DNA from: Bacteroidota bacterium
GTDB taxonomy: Bacteria; Bacteroidota; Bacteroidia; UKL13-3
Length of the DNA stretch: 64,000 bases
Assembly (NCBI GenBank): GCA_027482225.1
Contig: JAIXWD010000006.1
Span: 163,455 to 227,454 of the forward strand
Direction of reading: 5' to 3'
The translations under genes and the position numbers were made by a program. The notes under the pieces are model-generated. The model saw only the letters and a list, made by a program, of their open reading frames with translations, searched no databases and had not been told where the DNA came from. Positions 30,029-39,241 of this stretch are shown in pieces (the first letter of the stretch is position 1; every line of letters starts with the position of its first letter).

Positions 30029-30781
30029 TTAATAATCGTTCGTAATGTCTGTAGAACAATTATTAGGTGTTTCATTCAAATAACGCTCAAATTTTTCCTT
30101 AGCTTCTGGGGTTCCCATGTCCCACATGGCTTTGGCATAAGATAATTCTATCAGTGCACCATCTGCAATGTATTTATTGTACAATGGCATAATGTAATAT
30201 TCACCTTTGGTAGTTTCTTTTTCTTGAATCAATCGTTTTGCATGTTGTTCAAAAAGTATCGCATCATTAAAATAATAAATACCTGTACTTGCATAATCCG
30301 AAATGCGTGTTTTCTCAGCCACTTCTATCACTTTGCCATTCTCATCTGTTTTTGCAAAACTCCATTGTTCACCGGGTAAATTAATTACGGATATGATACC
30401 ATCTGCTTGGCTTGTTTTTACTTCTTCTGCAATATTGCTTTCTATGAATGAATCTGAAGCGGCTATAAGTAAAGCTTGATTTTCTTTAAAAAAATGTGAT
30501 GCGGTTAACACCGAACATAATTGTCCCTCTGTAACATCATCCAATAAAACCAATTCAAAATCGGTTACAATTTGTTCTTTTATGATTTTACTTACACCAT
30601 ATGCTAATTCATGTTCCTTTAATGCGATAAAAATGACCTTTTCGTAAGGTACATCTTTCACCGATTGAAACGCATGGTAAAGCATGGGCTTCCCGTTTAT
30701 TTCAATCAACGGTTTTGGTTTGGTGTAACCTACATTGGCGTATCGACTACCTCTGCCGGCCATGGGTATAATCAACAGCAT
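30029..30781 (-). CDS. Sugar-phosphate nucleotidyltransferase-like protein
   Basis: The 250-residue protein shows the nucleotidyltransferase core: IIPMAGRGSRYANVGYTKPK with the G-x-G-x-R and P-K motifs, then LIEINGKPMLYH. A late TTKGEYYIMPLYNKYIADG stretch is common in surface-glycan nucleotidyltransferases. It activates a sugar-phosphate (or other phosphate) with an NTP. It is preceded by a 524-bp non-coding repeat region, so it may start a separate transcript. Substrate unknown; see the fused kinase at 32725. Confidence 0.85.
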   Translation of the reverse strand: MLLIIPMAGRGSRYANVGYTKPKPLIEINGKPMLYHAFQSVKDVPYEKVIFIALKEHELAYGVSKIIKEQIVTDFELVLLDDVTEGQLCSVLTASHFFKENQALLIAASDSFIESNIAEEVKTSQADGIISVINLPGEQWSFAKTDENGKVIEVAEKTRISDYASTGIYYFNDAILFEQHAKRLIQEKETTKGEYYIMPLYNKYIADGALIELSYAKAMWDMGTPEAKEKFERYLNETPNNCSTDITNDY

Positions 30782-31305
30782 CTTGATTTATTTAGTTTAG
30801 TTATTGCGAATTAATTCTTTTACAGCAAGCTTCCTTCAAATTCAATGTTACGAATTTGTGTTTAATTAACGCAGAGGTCTGTGAACAGTCTTGCGCAAAA
30901 TATAGCATTGTCGAATTATGAGTTGGAGGTTTAATTTGCAGCGAATCCGATTTAAGTTTAATTAATCTTACAACGAATCTGCCTCTTCGAGTTTTATATA
31001 CAGACCGAAGCGTCAGTATTCGCTGCTTAGCGAAGAGTATCGAGAAGTGGGGTATGCAAATAATTCCTATTCTCGATACAACCCGAGTACTCGGGTCACA
31101 ACAGACGCTATGGTCTGTGCCTGCTCGATGAGGCTGTATCTTTACGAAGCAAACTCATATACTCAAAATAGCTTGAGACTTTACCTCATGTATTTTTTCA
31201 GACGCTTCGGTCTGCACCAATAGTCTGTGATAAACTCTGCGGGACTAACAGACGTTTCGGTCTGTACTGATAGTATGCGGTAAAAAAGAGTAATCAGAGC
31301 GTTTG
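30782..31305. repeat. Non-coding region with iterated CAGACG-TTCGGTCTG motifs
   Basis: No gene is seen in 524 bp. A motif close to CAGACGNTTCGGTCTG occurs at 31001 (inverted), 31102, 31199 and 31249; the last two form a direct repeat of about 36 nt with a 50-nt period. A perfect palindrome CCCGAGTACTCGGG (31082-31095) with TCTCGATACA beside it recurs in inverted form at 17007. A looser GAGTATCGAGAAG occurs near 31036. It looks like a dispersed non-coding repeat cluster inserted in the locus. Confidence 0.7.
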
Positions 31306-31668
31306 TTATTTTTCTCTTGCTAGTGTTTCTAATTGTTCTGTCGATATGTTTTGCCAATCTTCAAATCTAAATGCTCTATCATCAATATATAAATTGGCAT
31401 TGGGTTTCCCGAAATAAATTTCATCGTATACAACTTCGTTTTTCTCTAACCAATCTAAGGTAACCTTGCCAACATTTTTAATTACTTTGCCCATATTACT
31501 CTCGCAAGTAGCCATATTACGTGCGGTTTGTATGATAATATAATGCCCCTCTTGTTTTAATTTGTTTATAAACTCAACAGCACCCGGTTTCACTAACACA
31601 TCTGCATAGGTTTCATTTTTTTGTTTCAGGGTGCATATTGTTCCGTCTAAGTCAATAACTATTCTCAT
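31306..31668 (-). CDS. HAD-superfamily phosphatase of capsule type
   Basis: The small 120-residue protein has the HAD motifs: IDLDGTIC at 3-10 (nucleophile and acid Asp), IQTARN (Ser/Thr position) and the late LYIDDRAFRF acidic motif. Such short HAD proteins recur in capsule loci next to nucleotidyltransferases and kinases, and may remove a phosphate from a sugar or polyol precursor. Its ATG overlaps the acyltransferase stop by 1 nt. Confidence 0.85.
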   Translation of the reverse strand: MRIVIDLDGTICTLKQKNETYADVLVKPGAVEFINKLKQEGHYIIIQTARNMATCESNMGKVIKNVGKVTLDWLEKNEVVYDEIYFGKPNANLYIDDRAFRFEDWQNISTEQLETLAREK

Positions 31669-32738
31669 TATTTTATTCTTTTTTGTCTATAGCGCTCAAT
31701 GTATTTAAAAACAATTTGGTTAAATAGTATTGCAAAAATGAATGAAATCAAAAGATTTATAATTCCTGCTCTATCACCAATTTTAGGAATAAGTGCCACA
31801 ATAATTAGTCCTATAAGCCCATGAACTATATAAATGGGGTAACTTGTTTCTCCTATAACTTTGTCAATTTTATTGTTTTTAGTTGCTTCAAATATGAATG
31901 GCACACAGCAAGCGAATAGAGACAGATAAATGTATTTCTTTAATAATCCATTTGACCCGAAGTATTGGAACATGAATGTAGATGTAATAATTACAATCAA
32001 TGATGTTAAACTCAGACGTTTATTGATTAAAGAGATATTTAAATTGTACCATCGATGTGCCAATAGTCCAACTAGGAAGAATCCAACTTCAAAAGGGAAA
32101 AACTGGTATGACCAAGGCTGTTCGAAATAACCCTTACTATAAATATAGAATCTACTAGCAAATAACAATATAGCGATTGAAATGATTGTTTGGGTTTTAA
32201 GCTTATGGATGAATGGTACCAATAGGTAAAAATATATTTCTAAACTAATAGTCCAAGCCTGCTTAATAAATAAAAACCTGTGTAATGAGATATTAGCATT
32301 TGAATAATCGGTTTGAAAAAAGTAATTATTATTATGAAAACCTATAATAAAAAGTAAATCTTGCCCTAAAATAAAAATATTGGAAACAATAAAGTAAACT
32401 ATGTTTAATGGCGTTAGCAAGTTTTTATTATTGATATAATATTGAAAAATATAAGTTGATTTAGATATCCAAACAGAGGAAATACCAACTATCAATAAGG
32501 CAAGAAGTGTTAGCCAATAAACGGGATATAATTTAAGTAGCCTATTCGTAATAAAAATTTTGTACCCTTTCCAATTTGTTATTTCATATTTATCTGTTAA
32601 AACTAAAGACATATAAAATCCTGAGATAATATAAAAAGCTTGTACCGCAACATCACCACCAACTAATGTAAGTCCAAATATTGGCGATGTATGAAGTGCA
32701 AGTACAGACAGTGCTAATAAAAACCTAAGTACTCCCAT
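31668..32738 (-). CDS. Acyltransferase family 3 (membrane O-acyltransferase)
   Basis: A 356-residue protein with about ten membrane segments and the family motifs LALHTSPIFGLTLVGGDVAVQAFYIISGFYMS near the N-terminus, containing a His near position 17 and a GGDVAVQAFY(I/V) block. These inner-membrane enzymes transfer acetyl or other acyl groups to sugars of a surface glycan. Start at the ATG 32738 (MGVLRF); the stop codon of the upstream gene overlaps it by 14 nt. Confidence 0.88.
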   Translation of the reverse strand: MGVLRFLLALSVLALHTSPIFGLTLVGGDVAVQAFYIISGFYMSLVLTDKYEITNWKGYKIFITNRLLKLYPVYWLTLLALLIVGISSVWISKSTYIFQYYINNKNLLTPLNIVYFIVSNIFILGQDLLFIIGFHNNNYFFQTDYSNANISLHRFLFIKQAWTISLEIYFYLLVPFIHKLKTQTIISIAILLFASRFYIYSKGYFEQPWSYQFFPFEVGFFLVGLLAHRWYNLNISLINKRLSLTSLIVIITSTFMFQYFGSNGLLKKYIYLSLFACCVPFIFEATKNNKIDKVIGETSYPIYIVHGLIGLIIVALIPKIGDRAGIINLLISFIFAILFNQIVFKYIERYRQKRIK

Positions 32739-34362
32739 TTTCAATTAAATCGTTCAATATTTCAATGCTTTTCGCATACATCATGTATTGTCTTTCTCTA
32801 TGGTCCAAATGATAGGGAATCATACTTAAAAATAATAATCCTTCTATTAGTTTTATGTCTCGTAAATTATATCCATATGCACAAATACAAGTATCTAGGT
32901 AACTTGCTAAATGCTCATTTTTTTTGTCCTCAAATAATGAGTAATCAAAACCATCAACCGTTGCATTAATTTGAAATAAATCACTAACAACATAATCATA
33001 TAAACCGGCAACACTGTGTCTTAATTTTGCAATATCATAGCGTGCATCACCATAAATACCTTTTTCTCCAAAACTACCTCTAGGATCTATCAACCTTACA
33101 ATTTGGTTGTTTATGTCGTACAATATATTAGATAAACAATAATCACCATGGCTTATATAGAATGTGTTGATATGCGATAGCTGCTCAATTTCTACGTTTA
33201 ATTTTTTTAAACAAGCTGGTATATTTTGATAAATTATACCGTTCACTTTTATTTTCTCTTTATTCCATATGTTTTTCCAAAAAATATCTTGTTCCAACAT
33301 CTGATTGATACGTTCTTGGGTTTTGGTTTCATACATATCAACTAAATTTAGCTGTGATGCTGATATTTCGTATTGTTTGAATAACCCATGAATTTGAAAG
33401 AGGTAATCAATAATAGATTCCCAAACTGAAGTGCTTAAATCACCGTATATAAATAATTCCGACAAACTTGGATATCCATAAAATTCTTGCGTAATGGTTA
33501 TCTTATCATTTATTTCCTCTTGATTTATAATTCTTGGAGTGAGTACCTTTAAGTTTTCTGGTAATAATAAATACCAATTCAATTCATCTGTGAGTTTTTC
33601 ATTTTTATCGCTTACTTTGGTAATGGTATTTAAAAGTGGGTTGATAGTAAGTTGATTAAAATGCCTTGGCCTAAGTAATGACTTTTTAGATTGTATGAAA
33701 CTTTCTAAATGACCAAAGTCGAACCAATGATTTGCCTTTTTTAAGGTTAAAGGATGTTTGTCATGATAACACATGAGTAGGGAACTCAATTCTTTTGAAC
33801 CTTTTTTGATACATTCTTGAACACAACTTAAAAGCGATTCGATGTCACTAAATTGGTAATATCCGCATAGCGCAATATGTTTGGTGCCAGGTATTTCTTT
33901 TTTATCAATAAGTTCAATTAACGCTCCTTGTTCATTTGTTTTTACCACACACCAATTTTCACTTGTTTTTACATCTGCAACAAATACTGTATCTTTTACA
34001 CAATCAAATGAATCATATATTAAGGTATCACCTAATATCACTTGAATGCCTTCTTCTTCATTTTCAGATTCGATATTTGAAAGTCCTGCTTGTAAAGAAT
34101 TTAGTATGGATTCTGGATTAACTACACTTTTTATATCTAATTGAATTCGTTTGTTGTAGTGTTTTTCTAAAAGTTGTTTAAGTCTTGTGTTTTCATCTCG
34201 AACAACTACAGTAATTTCTGTAAACCCTTTCTGAATTAAATCATCCAGTATCCAACTTATTACGGGTTTACCATTAACAGGTATGGTGGCATTGCTTTGG
34301 TGCATTCCAAAGGGTAAGCGCGTGTAATCTATTTTTCCTGCTGTTAGTATGATGGTTTTCAC
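32725..34362 (-). CDS. Fused nucleotidyltransferase / APH-like kinase
   Basis: The 545-residue protein has two domains. The N-terminal half (about 1-240) looks like a nucleotidyltransferase (IILTAGKIDYTRLPFGMHQ, IPVNGKPVISW, VILGDT), although the usual P-K basic motif is weak. The C-terminal half (about 290-545) is an aminoglycoside phosphotransferase/choline-kinase-like kinase with HGDYCLSNIL (near 405, the catalytic loop) and RLIDPRG (near 424, the Mg-binding Asp). The fused order resembles bifunctional sugar kinase/pyrophosphorylases (FKP), but with an unrelated kinase fold. Substrate unknown. GTG start overlaps the upstream stop (GTGA). Confidence 0.8.
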   Translation of the reverse strand: MKTIILTAGKIDYTRLPFGMHQSNATIPVNGKPVISWILDDLIQKGFTEITVVVRDENTRLKQLLEKHYNKRIQLDIKSVVNPESILNSLQAGLSNIESENEEEGIQVILGDTLIYDSFDCVKDTVFVADVKTSENWCVVKTNEQGALIELIDKKEIPGTKHIALCGYYQFSDIESLLSCVQECIKKGSKELSSLLMCYHDKHPLTLKKANHWFDFGHLESFIQSKKSLLRPRHFNQLTINPLLNTITKVSDKNEKLTDELNWYLLLPENLKVLTPRIINQEEINDKITITQEFYGYPSLSELFIYGDLSTSVWESIIDYLFQIHGLFKQYEISASQLNLVDMYETKTQERINQMLEQDIFWKNIWNKEKIKVNGIIYQNIPACLKKLNVEIEQLSHINTFYISHGDYCLSNILYDINNQIVRLIDPRGSFGEKGIYGDARYDIAKLRHSVAGLYDYVVSDLFQINATVDGFDYSLFEDKKNEHLASYLDTCICAYGYNLRDIKLIEGLLFLSMIPYHLDHRERQYMMYAKSIEILNDLIENGST

Positions 34363-35555
34363 TTGTTTATTAAGCTCAAATAAATGTTTTCAATTTTTCT
34401 CATATTGGTGACAGGATTAAAGCTTTGTTCAGCATGTTTTTTTGCTGATTGAGCCATTTTATTAATTTCATTGTTTTGCCCCCATTGCTTAAGTTGGTTA
34501 ATACTTTGTTCAATGTTTTGAACTATATATCCAGTTATGCCATGTTTTACGACTTTACTTTTTTTGCTGTGTCCAGTTTGAGCAATAACTATTACTCCCA
34601 ACGCCTGAGCTTCTATGGGTTGTCTGCCCAAGACACTGTTTTTATTGGGTACAACCAACACATCCATTGCTGCAATTAGCTCTAATATATCCTCTCTAAA
34701 TCCTGTTACAATAAGTTTATCTTCTAAATTATTTTCTTTAATGAATGATTCAACGTATGCTTTTGGGCTCATGGGAATTATTATGCCATTGCCTATATAA
34801 GTATTACCAGTCTCTTCTAATTTTCCGGCTAATAGAAATTTTAATTGATCGTTAATTTTTAATTGTTTGCATAGTTCTAAAAAATCCCATGCACCTTTTT
34901 TTTCTGTTACATGAGCGGCAAATCCTACCAATAATTCATCTTTCTTAATCAAAAGTTGTTCACGTGTTTGTCCCCTTTTGTCATTAGCCTTTTTGATTAA
35001 TTCAAAATCAACGGTATTGTATATAGTAGATTTTGACTGGAATTTTTCGAACATATCTTCCTCGTCTTCTGAAATACAAATGATGTGGTTGGCGAATCCC
35101 TTGATTGTTTTTGCACTCAAGTATTTCCCCAATTTACATGTTGTTATAATATACGAACTTCTACTGTGTTGTATAATGGGTATTCCTGATTTTTTCAATG
35201 ATACACCAACATTTAATGCTGCTTTATCATTGATGTGAATGATGTCTGGTTTAACCTCCTCTAAAATAAATTTTTTTAGTTTAGGACTCGGTGACAAGGC
35301 TTTTAACTGTTGTAACATCCCTCTTGAAAAACAACGTGGGCCGGGGAAAGTCCAGAAAGTTGGGAAGTTATGTATCAACACTTTGATGTTTAGTGATTCA
35401 TATAAACCTCTTGCAGGGCCTTCTTTTGAAAGGATTACAATAGGTTCGAATACATCTTTATTTATTGCGCTTAAAAAGTGTCGTAAACTCAAAGCAGAGC
35501 CTGTTACTAAACCATCTTGGTGAAAATAGGCTATTTTATATTTTGCGCTACCCAT
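34359..35555 (-). CDS. Glycosyltransferase family 4
   Basis: A 398-residue GT-B enzyme with HQDGLVTGSALSLRHFL near the N-terminus and a C-terminal GT4 domain in which VLGRQPIEAQALGVIVIAQ carries the donor-binding Glu. ATG start; its 5' end overlaps the asparagine synthase stop. Donor unknown. Confidence 0.86.
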   Translation of the reverse strand: MGSAKYKIAYFHQDGLVTGSALSLRHFLSAINKDVFEPIVILSKEGPARGLYESLNIKVLIHNFPTFWTFPGPRCFSRGMLQQLKALSPSPKLKKFILEEVKPDIIHINDKAALNVGVSLKKSGIPIIQHSRSSYIITTCKLGKYLSAKTIKGFANHIICISEDEEDMFEKFQSKSTIYNTVDFELIKKANDKRGQTREQLLIKKDELLVGFAAHVTEKKGAWDFLELCKQLKINDQLKFLLAGKLEETGNTYIGNGIIIPMSPKAYVESFIKENNLEDKLIVTGFREDILELIAAMDVLVVPNKNSVLGRQPIEAQALGVIVIAQTGHSKKSKVVKHGITGYIVQNIEQSINQLKQWGQNNEINKMAQSAKKHAEQSFNPVTNMRKIENIYLSLINK

Positions 35556-37390
35556 TTTTCAAGTGTATAAACAGCCCAAACCTTGCCCCAATTTATTTGG
35601 CCTTCTTGCCAATTAATATGGATATTGTTTAAAATTTGAGGATTTAAAAATGATTGTTTGTTGGTTAGGGTTTTAACAATATCATCATTCAAACCTTTTC
35701 TCATCCATTTTTCTATTGGCATTTTAAAACCTCTCTTTGGTCTTGAACCAAATTCTGGGGGTAAATCGTTTTTAAAAGCTTGGTATAATAAATGTTTTAC
35801 CCCGTTTACTTCATAACTATTATCTTTTTCGTAGTTTTTAAGTTTAGCGGTTGACTTAACATTTTTAATTTTCCATGTATTTGGCAAGTTAAAAGCCAAA
35901 TTCACCAACCTACAATCTATTATAGGAAATCGAACTTCAATAGAGTGATCCATACTAACAGCATCCGAATCTCGTAACAACCGGCTCATCATAAATCCCC
36001 TTTGATGCATATAAGATATGCGTTGTAACAAGTTAAATTTGGTAGGTAAATTTAGTGCCTCAAACTGATTTTGTGGTTTAGTGGTTTGATTGGTTAATTG
36101 CGATATTTCATCATCATTAAATAACCGTCCCCATGTTTTATAAAATTCGGGTAAGTTTCTTCGGTTACTGTATACTTGCAATCTGTTTTTAATATTTTTT
36201 GGTGCAAGATTCCATAAATATTTGGTACTGTAAATGATTTTACTAAACCAATTGAATTGCTGTTTGTGTAAAATAGAACGATCTATACTATAACCTGAAA
36301 ACAGCTCATCTCCACCTAAACCGGATAATGCTATGGTTACGTGTTTTGAGGTAACCTTGCTCACTAGCCAAGTGTTTAGTCCATCTACGGATGGTTGATC
36401 TAGCGCTTTGATGTAAATGTTAATATGTGGTACCACATCTTTATCATTTACTTGTAACTGTGTATGATTGGTGCCATAAAATTTTGCAGCTTGTTTTGCA
36501 TCATCCACTTCGCTTAAATCATCTCCATCAAAACCAACCGAAAAAGTTTGTATTTGTTTGGCTCCACTTTTTTTAAGCGCGGCAACAAGAACTGTTGAAT
36601 CTAGTCCTCCGCTTAAGAATACACCCAATGGCCTATCAGCAATCGCCTCTTCATTCACAGCATCTGATACCAATTGATGCACCACCTTTATTGCTTCCTT
36701 CTCTGAGGTAGGCATTCTATCAGGTTTGTTTGTGATGTTCCAGAAAGGTTCTATTGTATATTGACCATCTTTCCAAATTAAACAAGATGCTGGCTCTAGC
36801 ATGTTTACTCCATCGATAATGGTATCTGGTTGCATGATGTAACCACTCGCTAAGAAATGCTGAATAGCTTGGTTATTTATTTTTTTATCGATTAAGCCAC
36901 TTGCCAGCATGCCTTTTATTTCACTAGCGAAAACCAATTCGTTATTTTTTATGTGGTAGTAAATTGGTTTAATACCCATATGGTCTCTGGATAAAACCAA
37001 TTCTTGTGTATTTTTATTCCAAATGGCTAAAGCAAACATACCCCTTAATTTAGGGAACAAATCCTTACCCATAATATTCCATAATTCTAAAATCACTTCG
37101 GTATCCGTATTTGATTTTAGGGTAGCGTTATTTGGTAGTAAATCTTTTAATTCTTTGTAATTATAAATCTCACCATTAAATACTATGGTGGTATCACCTT
37201 TGCTGCTGGTCATAGGCTGATGACCGGCAGCAGAGAGGTCGATTATAGAAAGTCGTTTGTGACCAAGCACTGTTGTTTCATCTTCGTAAATCCCCCAATC
37301 ATCAGGCCCTCTATGGTGCATGGCCTCTAGCATATTTTTAACATGTGTTAAGGCATTATTTATTCCTACAACTCCTGCTATTCCGCACAT
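35531..37390 (-). CDS. asnB: Asparagine synthase-like amidotransferase (copy 2 of 3)
   Basis: The 619-residue protein has C2 (MCGIAG), RGPDDWG, FNGEIYN, FLSGGLDSTV and ALSGLGGDELFSGY. It belongs to the glutaminase/PPase family but is clearly divergent from copy 1; the second domain's EGADE becomes LGGDE, a change common in non-housekeeping members. It is probably an amide-forming enzyme on a glycan precursor. ATG start overlapping the upstream gene by 13 nt. Confidence 0.91.
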   Translation of the reverse strand: MCGIAGVVGINNALTHVKNMLEAMHHRGPDDWGIYEDETTVLGHKRLSIIDLSAAGHQPMTSSKGDTTIVFNGEIYNYKELKDLLPNNATLKSNTDTEVILELWNIMGKDLFPKLRGMFALAIWNKNTQELVLSRDHMGIKPIYYHIKNNELVFASEIKGMLASGLIDKKINNQAIQHFLASGYIMQPDTIIDGVNMLEPASCLIWKDGQYTIEPFWNITNKPDRMPTSEKEAIKVVHQLVSDAVNEEAIADRPLGVFLSGGLDSTVLVAALKKSGAKQIQTFSVGFDGDDLSEVDDAKQAAKFYGTNHTQLQVNDKDVVPHINIYIKALDQPSVDGLNTWLVSKVTSKHVTIALSGLGGDELFSGYSIDRSILHKQQFNWFSKIIYSTKYLWNLAPKNIKNRLQVYSNRRNLPEFYKTWGRLFNDDEISQLTNQTTKPQNQFEALNLPTKFNLLQRISYMHQRGFMMSRLLRDSDAVSMDHSIEVRFPIIDCRLVNLAFNLPNTWKIKNVKSTAKLKNYEKDNSYEVNGVKHLLYQAFKNDLPPEFGSRPKRGFKMPIEKWMRKGLNDDIVKTLTNKQSFLNPQILNNIHINWQEGQINWGKVWAVYTLEKWVAQNIK

Positions 37391-38508
37391 ACGTTTTGGT
37401 ATACTTCAAAAATTTGTTGCCCAATGGCATTATAACTAAAATGTGCTTGAGCTCTTTTTGATAATGCTACTTTATCGACTTTCTTCTCCAGCTGTTCCAA
37501 TATTTTTTCTGCTAACAATTCCGCTGATTTTGGAGGGACTACAGCACCTTCCATAATCAATTCTTTAACTCCACCTACATTTGTTGCCACAACAGGTAAA
37601 CCACAACAATGTGCCTCTCCAATAACGCATGGTGAATTTTCCGCTATACTTGACAAAATAAATATGTTGGATTGGTTCATGAGTTCTGCAATTTTTTGTT
37701 TAGGTAACGTTCCTAAGAACTCAACAGATGAATTAATTTTTAACTGATTTGCGATGTCTATAAATGGATTAGGGTTGCCACCACCAATAATTTTTAGGGT
37801 TAAATGTGTACAGGTTTTTTGTGCAATAGCCACTGCCTTTAACATTGTTGGAATATCTTTTTGTTCATCTAAACGTATAACCGTTATGAGTTGGTTGTTG
37901 TTAACCTGAATAGGTTTGTAATAGAAAATGTCAGTATTCACAGCGTTATGAATGATGCTATTTTTATTCTCAATAGCTGCTTGTGTTCGTTCTATGATTC
38001 CATCACGTAAATGGGTAGAAACAGGAAGGATCCAGTTTGCATATTCGTAAACTTTTTTTGCACCTAATAATCTTCTTTTACTAATCAAAGGATACCCGAT
38101 TAAAGCTGTCCAATGTTCGGTAACCACCATTTTTATGTTTAATAATTTGCAGTAGAGGTTAGCCCATATGCCAGAAGTGAAAAAATGAATATGAATAATT
38201 TGGGGTTTAAATTTTTTAAAGATAACTAAGTTGATAAAGTAACTCAGCAAGACTAATCGAATATAGAAATTTAAAAACTGAAGGTTTAATCTTTTGTTAA
38301 AATAGTAACGCGTTACATTTATTCCATGTTCTTCGGTATCTATTCGTTCATGCCACTTAGAACGAAGAGTTGATTCTGAAGAAATGTATAACACTCTATT
38401 ATTAGAATAAGGCAAAAGACTTCTAATATGCTCTTCAACAAAAATGCAATGAAACGGCTGATTTCTGTTAGGATCAGGGTACGAAGATGGCCAATGAAGT
38501 ATATTCAT
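37378..38508 (-). CDS. Glycosyltransferase family 4
   Basis: A 376-residue GT-B enzyme: MNILHWPSSYPDPNRNQP at the N-terminus and SSIAENSPCVIGEAHCCGLPV (E-x7-E) at the C-terminus, with VVTEHW in between. Donor unknown. Overlaps the asparagine synthase start by 13 nt. Confidence 0.88.
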   Translation of the reverse strand: MNILHWPSSYPDPNRNQPFHCIFVEEHIRSLLPYSNNRVLYISSESTLRSKWHERIDTEEHGINVTRYYFNKRLNLQFLNFYIRLVLLSYFINLVIFKKFKPQIIHIHFFTSGIWANLYCKLLNIKMVVTEHWTALIGYPLISKRRLLGAKKVYEYANWILPVSTHLRDGIIERTQAAIENKNSIIHNAVNTDIFYYKPIQVNNNQLITVIRLDEQKDIPTMLKAVAIAQKTCTHLTLKIIGGGNPNPFIDIANQLKINSSVEFLGTLPKQKIAELMNQSNIFILSSIAENSPCVIGEAHCCGLPVVATNVGGVKELIMEGAVVPPKSAELLAEKILEQLEKKVDKVALSKRAQAHFSYNAIGQQIFEVYQNVCAE

Positions 38509-38509
38509 T

Positions 38510-39241
38510 TTATTTTTTATGGGCTACAAGGGTGTAACCCATAGGAAAAGAGTATTTTCTTGCATTATTAACCCTTTTAAAATATCCTATCTTATTGATG
38601 AGTGTATAAATCTTAAAGAGTATTTTAGAACGTCTGTGGGTGTTAAAAAAAACTTTATTTAACATATCGAATATCACATCAACAATTCCTCCATATGATT
38701 CAATTTCAGAAACCGTATAATTAGACACATTTAACAAGTGCCTTAGTCCATGTTCTGTATATCTATAGTAATCATGTGGCTCTTCGTGCAGCCTATACAT
38801 GAATGGAACCATAATGATGATTTTACCATTTGGCTTAAGTAGTTTGTTTAATTCCTGAAGGAGTTGTTTGGGTTCCGCTATATGTTCTAATACATCGCTC
38901 AATAAAATAGTATCAAATTCATGTGGAATGGTAAATTTCTCATTGAGATTAACAAATTGATCAACATGAACTTGTTCTTGAGGAGAATATTCCCAATCAA
39001 TGCAGTATGAATCGGTAATAAAATGCTTATAAATACCATAATATGGAACATCACCACAGCCACAATCTAATAAATAACCAGATGCATTATTTTGAATTGC
39101 TTTTTGATACTGTATAATTTGTTTGAATGCAATGATATTTGAATGATTGCTTATGCCTGGATAATTTTTATTCGGTACCCAAATATTACCTTCTTCGGTT
39201 TCTACAAATTTATTGGGTTTCCAATCAAGTTTATTTTTCAT
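38510..39241 (-). CDS. Class I SAM-dependent methyltransferase
   Basis: A 243-residue enzyme with motif I LLDCGCGDVPYYG, the acidic motif LSDVLEHIAEP and LKPNGKIIIMVPFMYRLHEEPHDYYRYT, a motif typical of methyltransferases in glycan loci. It probably methylates a sugar hydroxyl or a carrier-linked precursor. ATG start; its upstream neighbour overlaps by 11 nt. Confidence 0.86.
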   Translation of the reverse strand: MKNKLDWKPNKFVETEEGNIWVPNKNYPGISNHSNIIAFKQIIQYQKAIQNNASGYLLDCGCGDVPYYGIYKHFITDSYCIDWEYSPQEQVHVDQFVNLNEKFTIPHEFDTILLSDVLEHIAEPKQLLQELNKLLKPNGKIIIMVPFMYRLHEEPHDYYRYTEHGLRHLLNVSNYTVSEIESYGGIVDVIFDMLNKVFFNTHRRSKILFKIYTLINKIGYFKRVNNARKYSFPMGYTLVAHKK

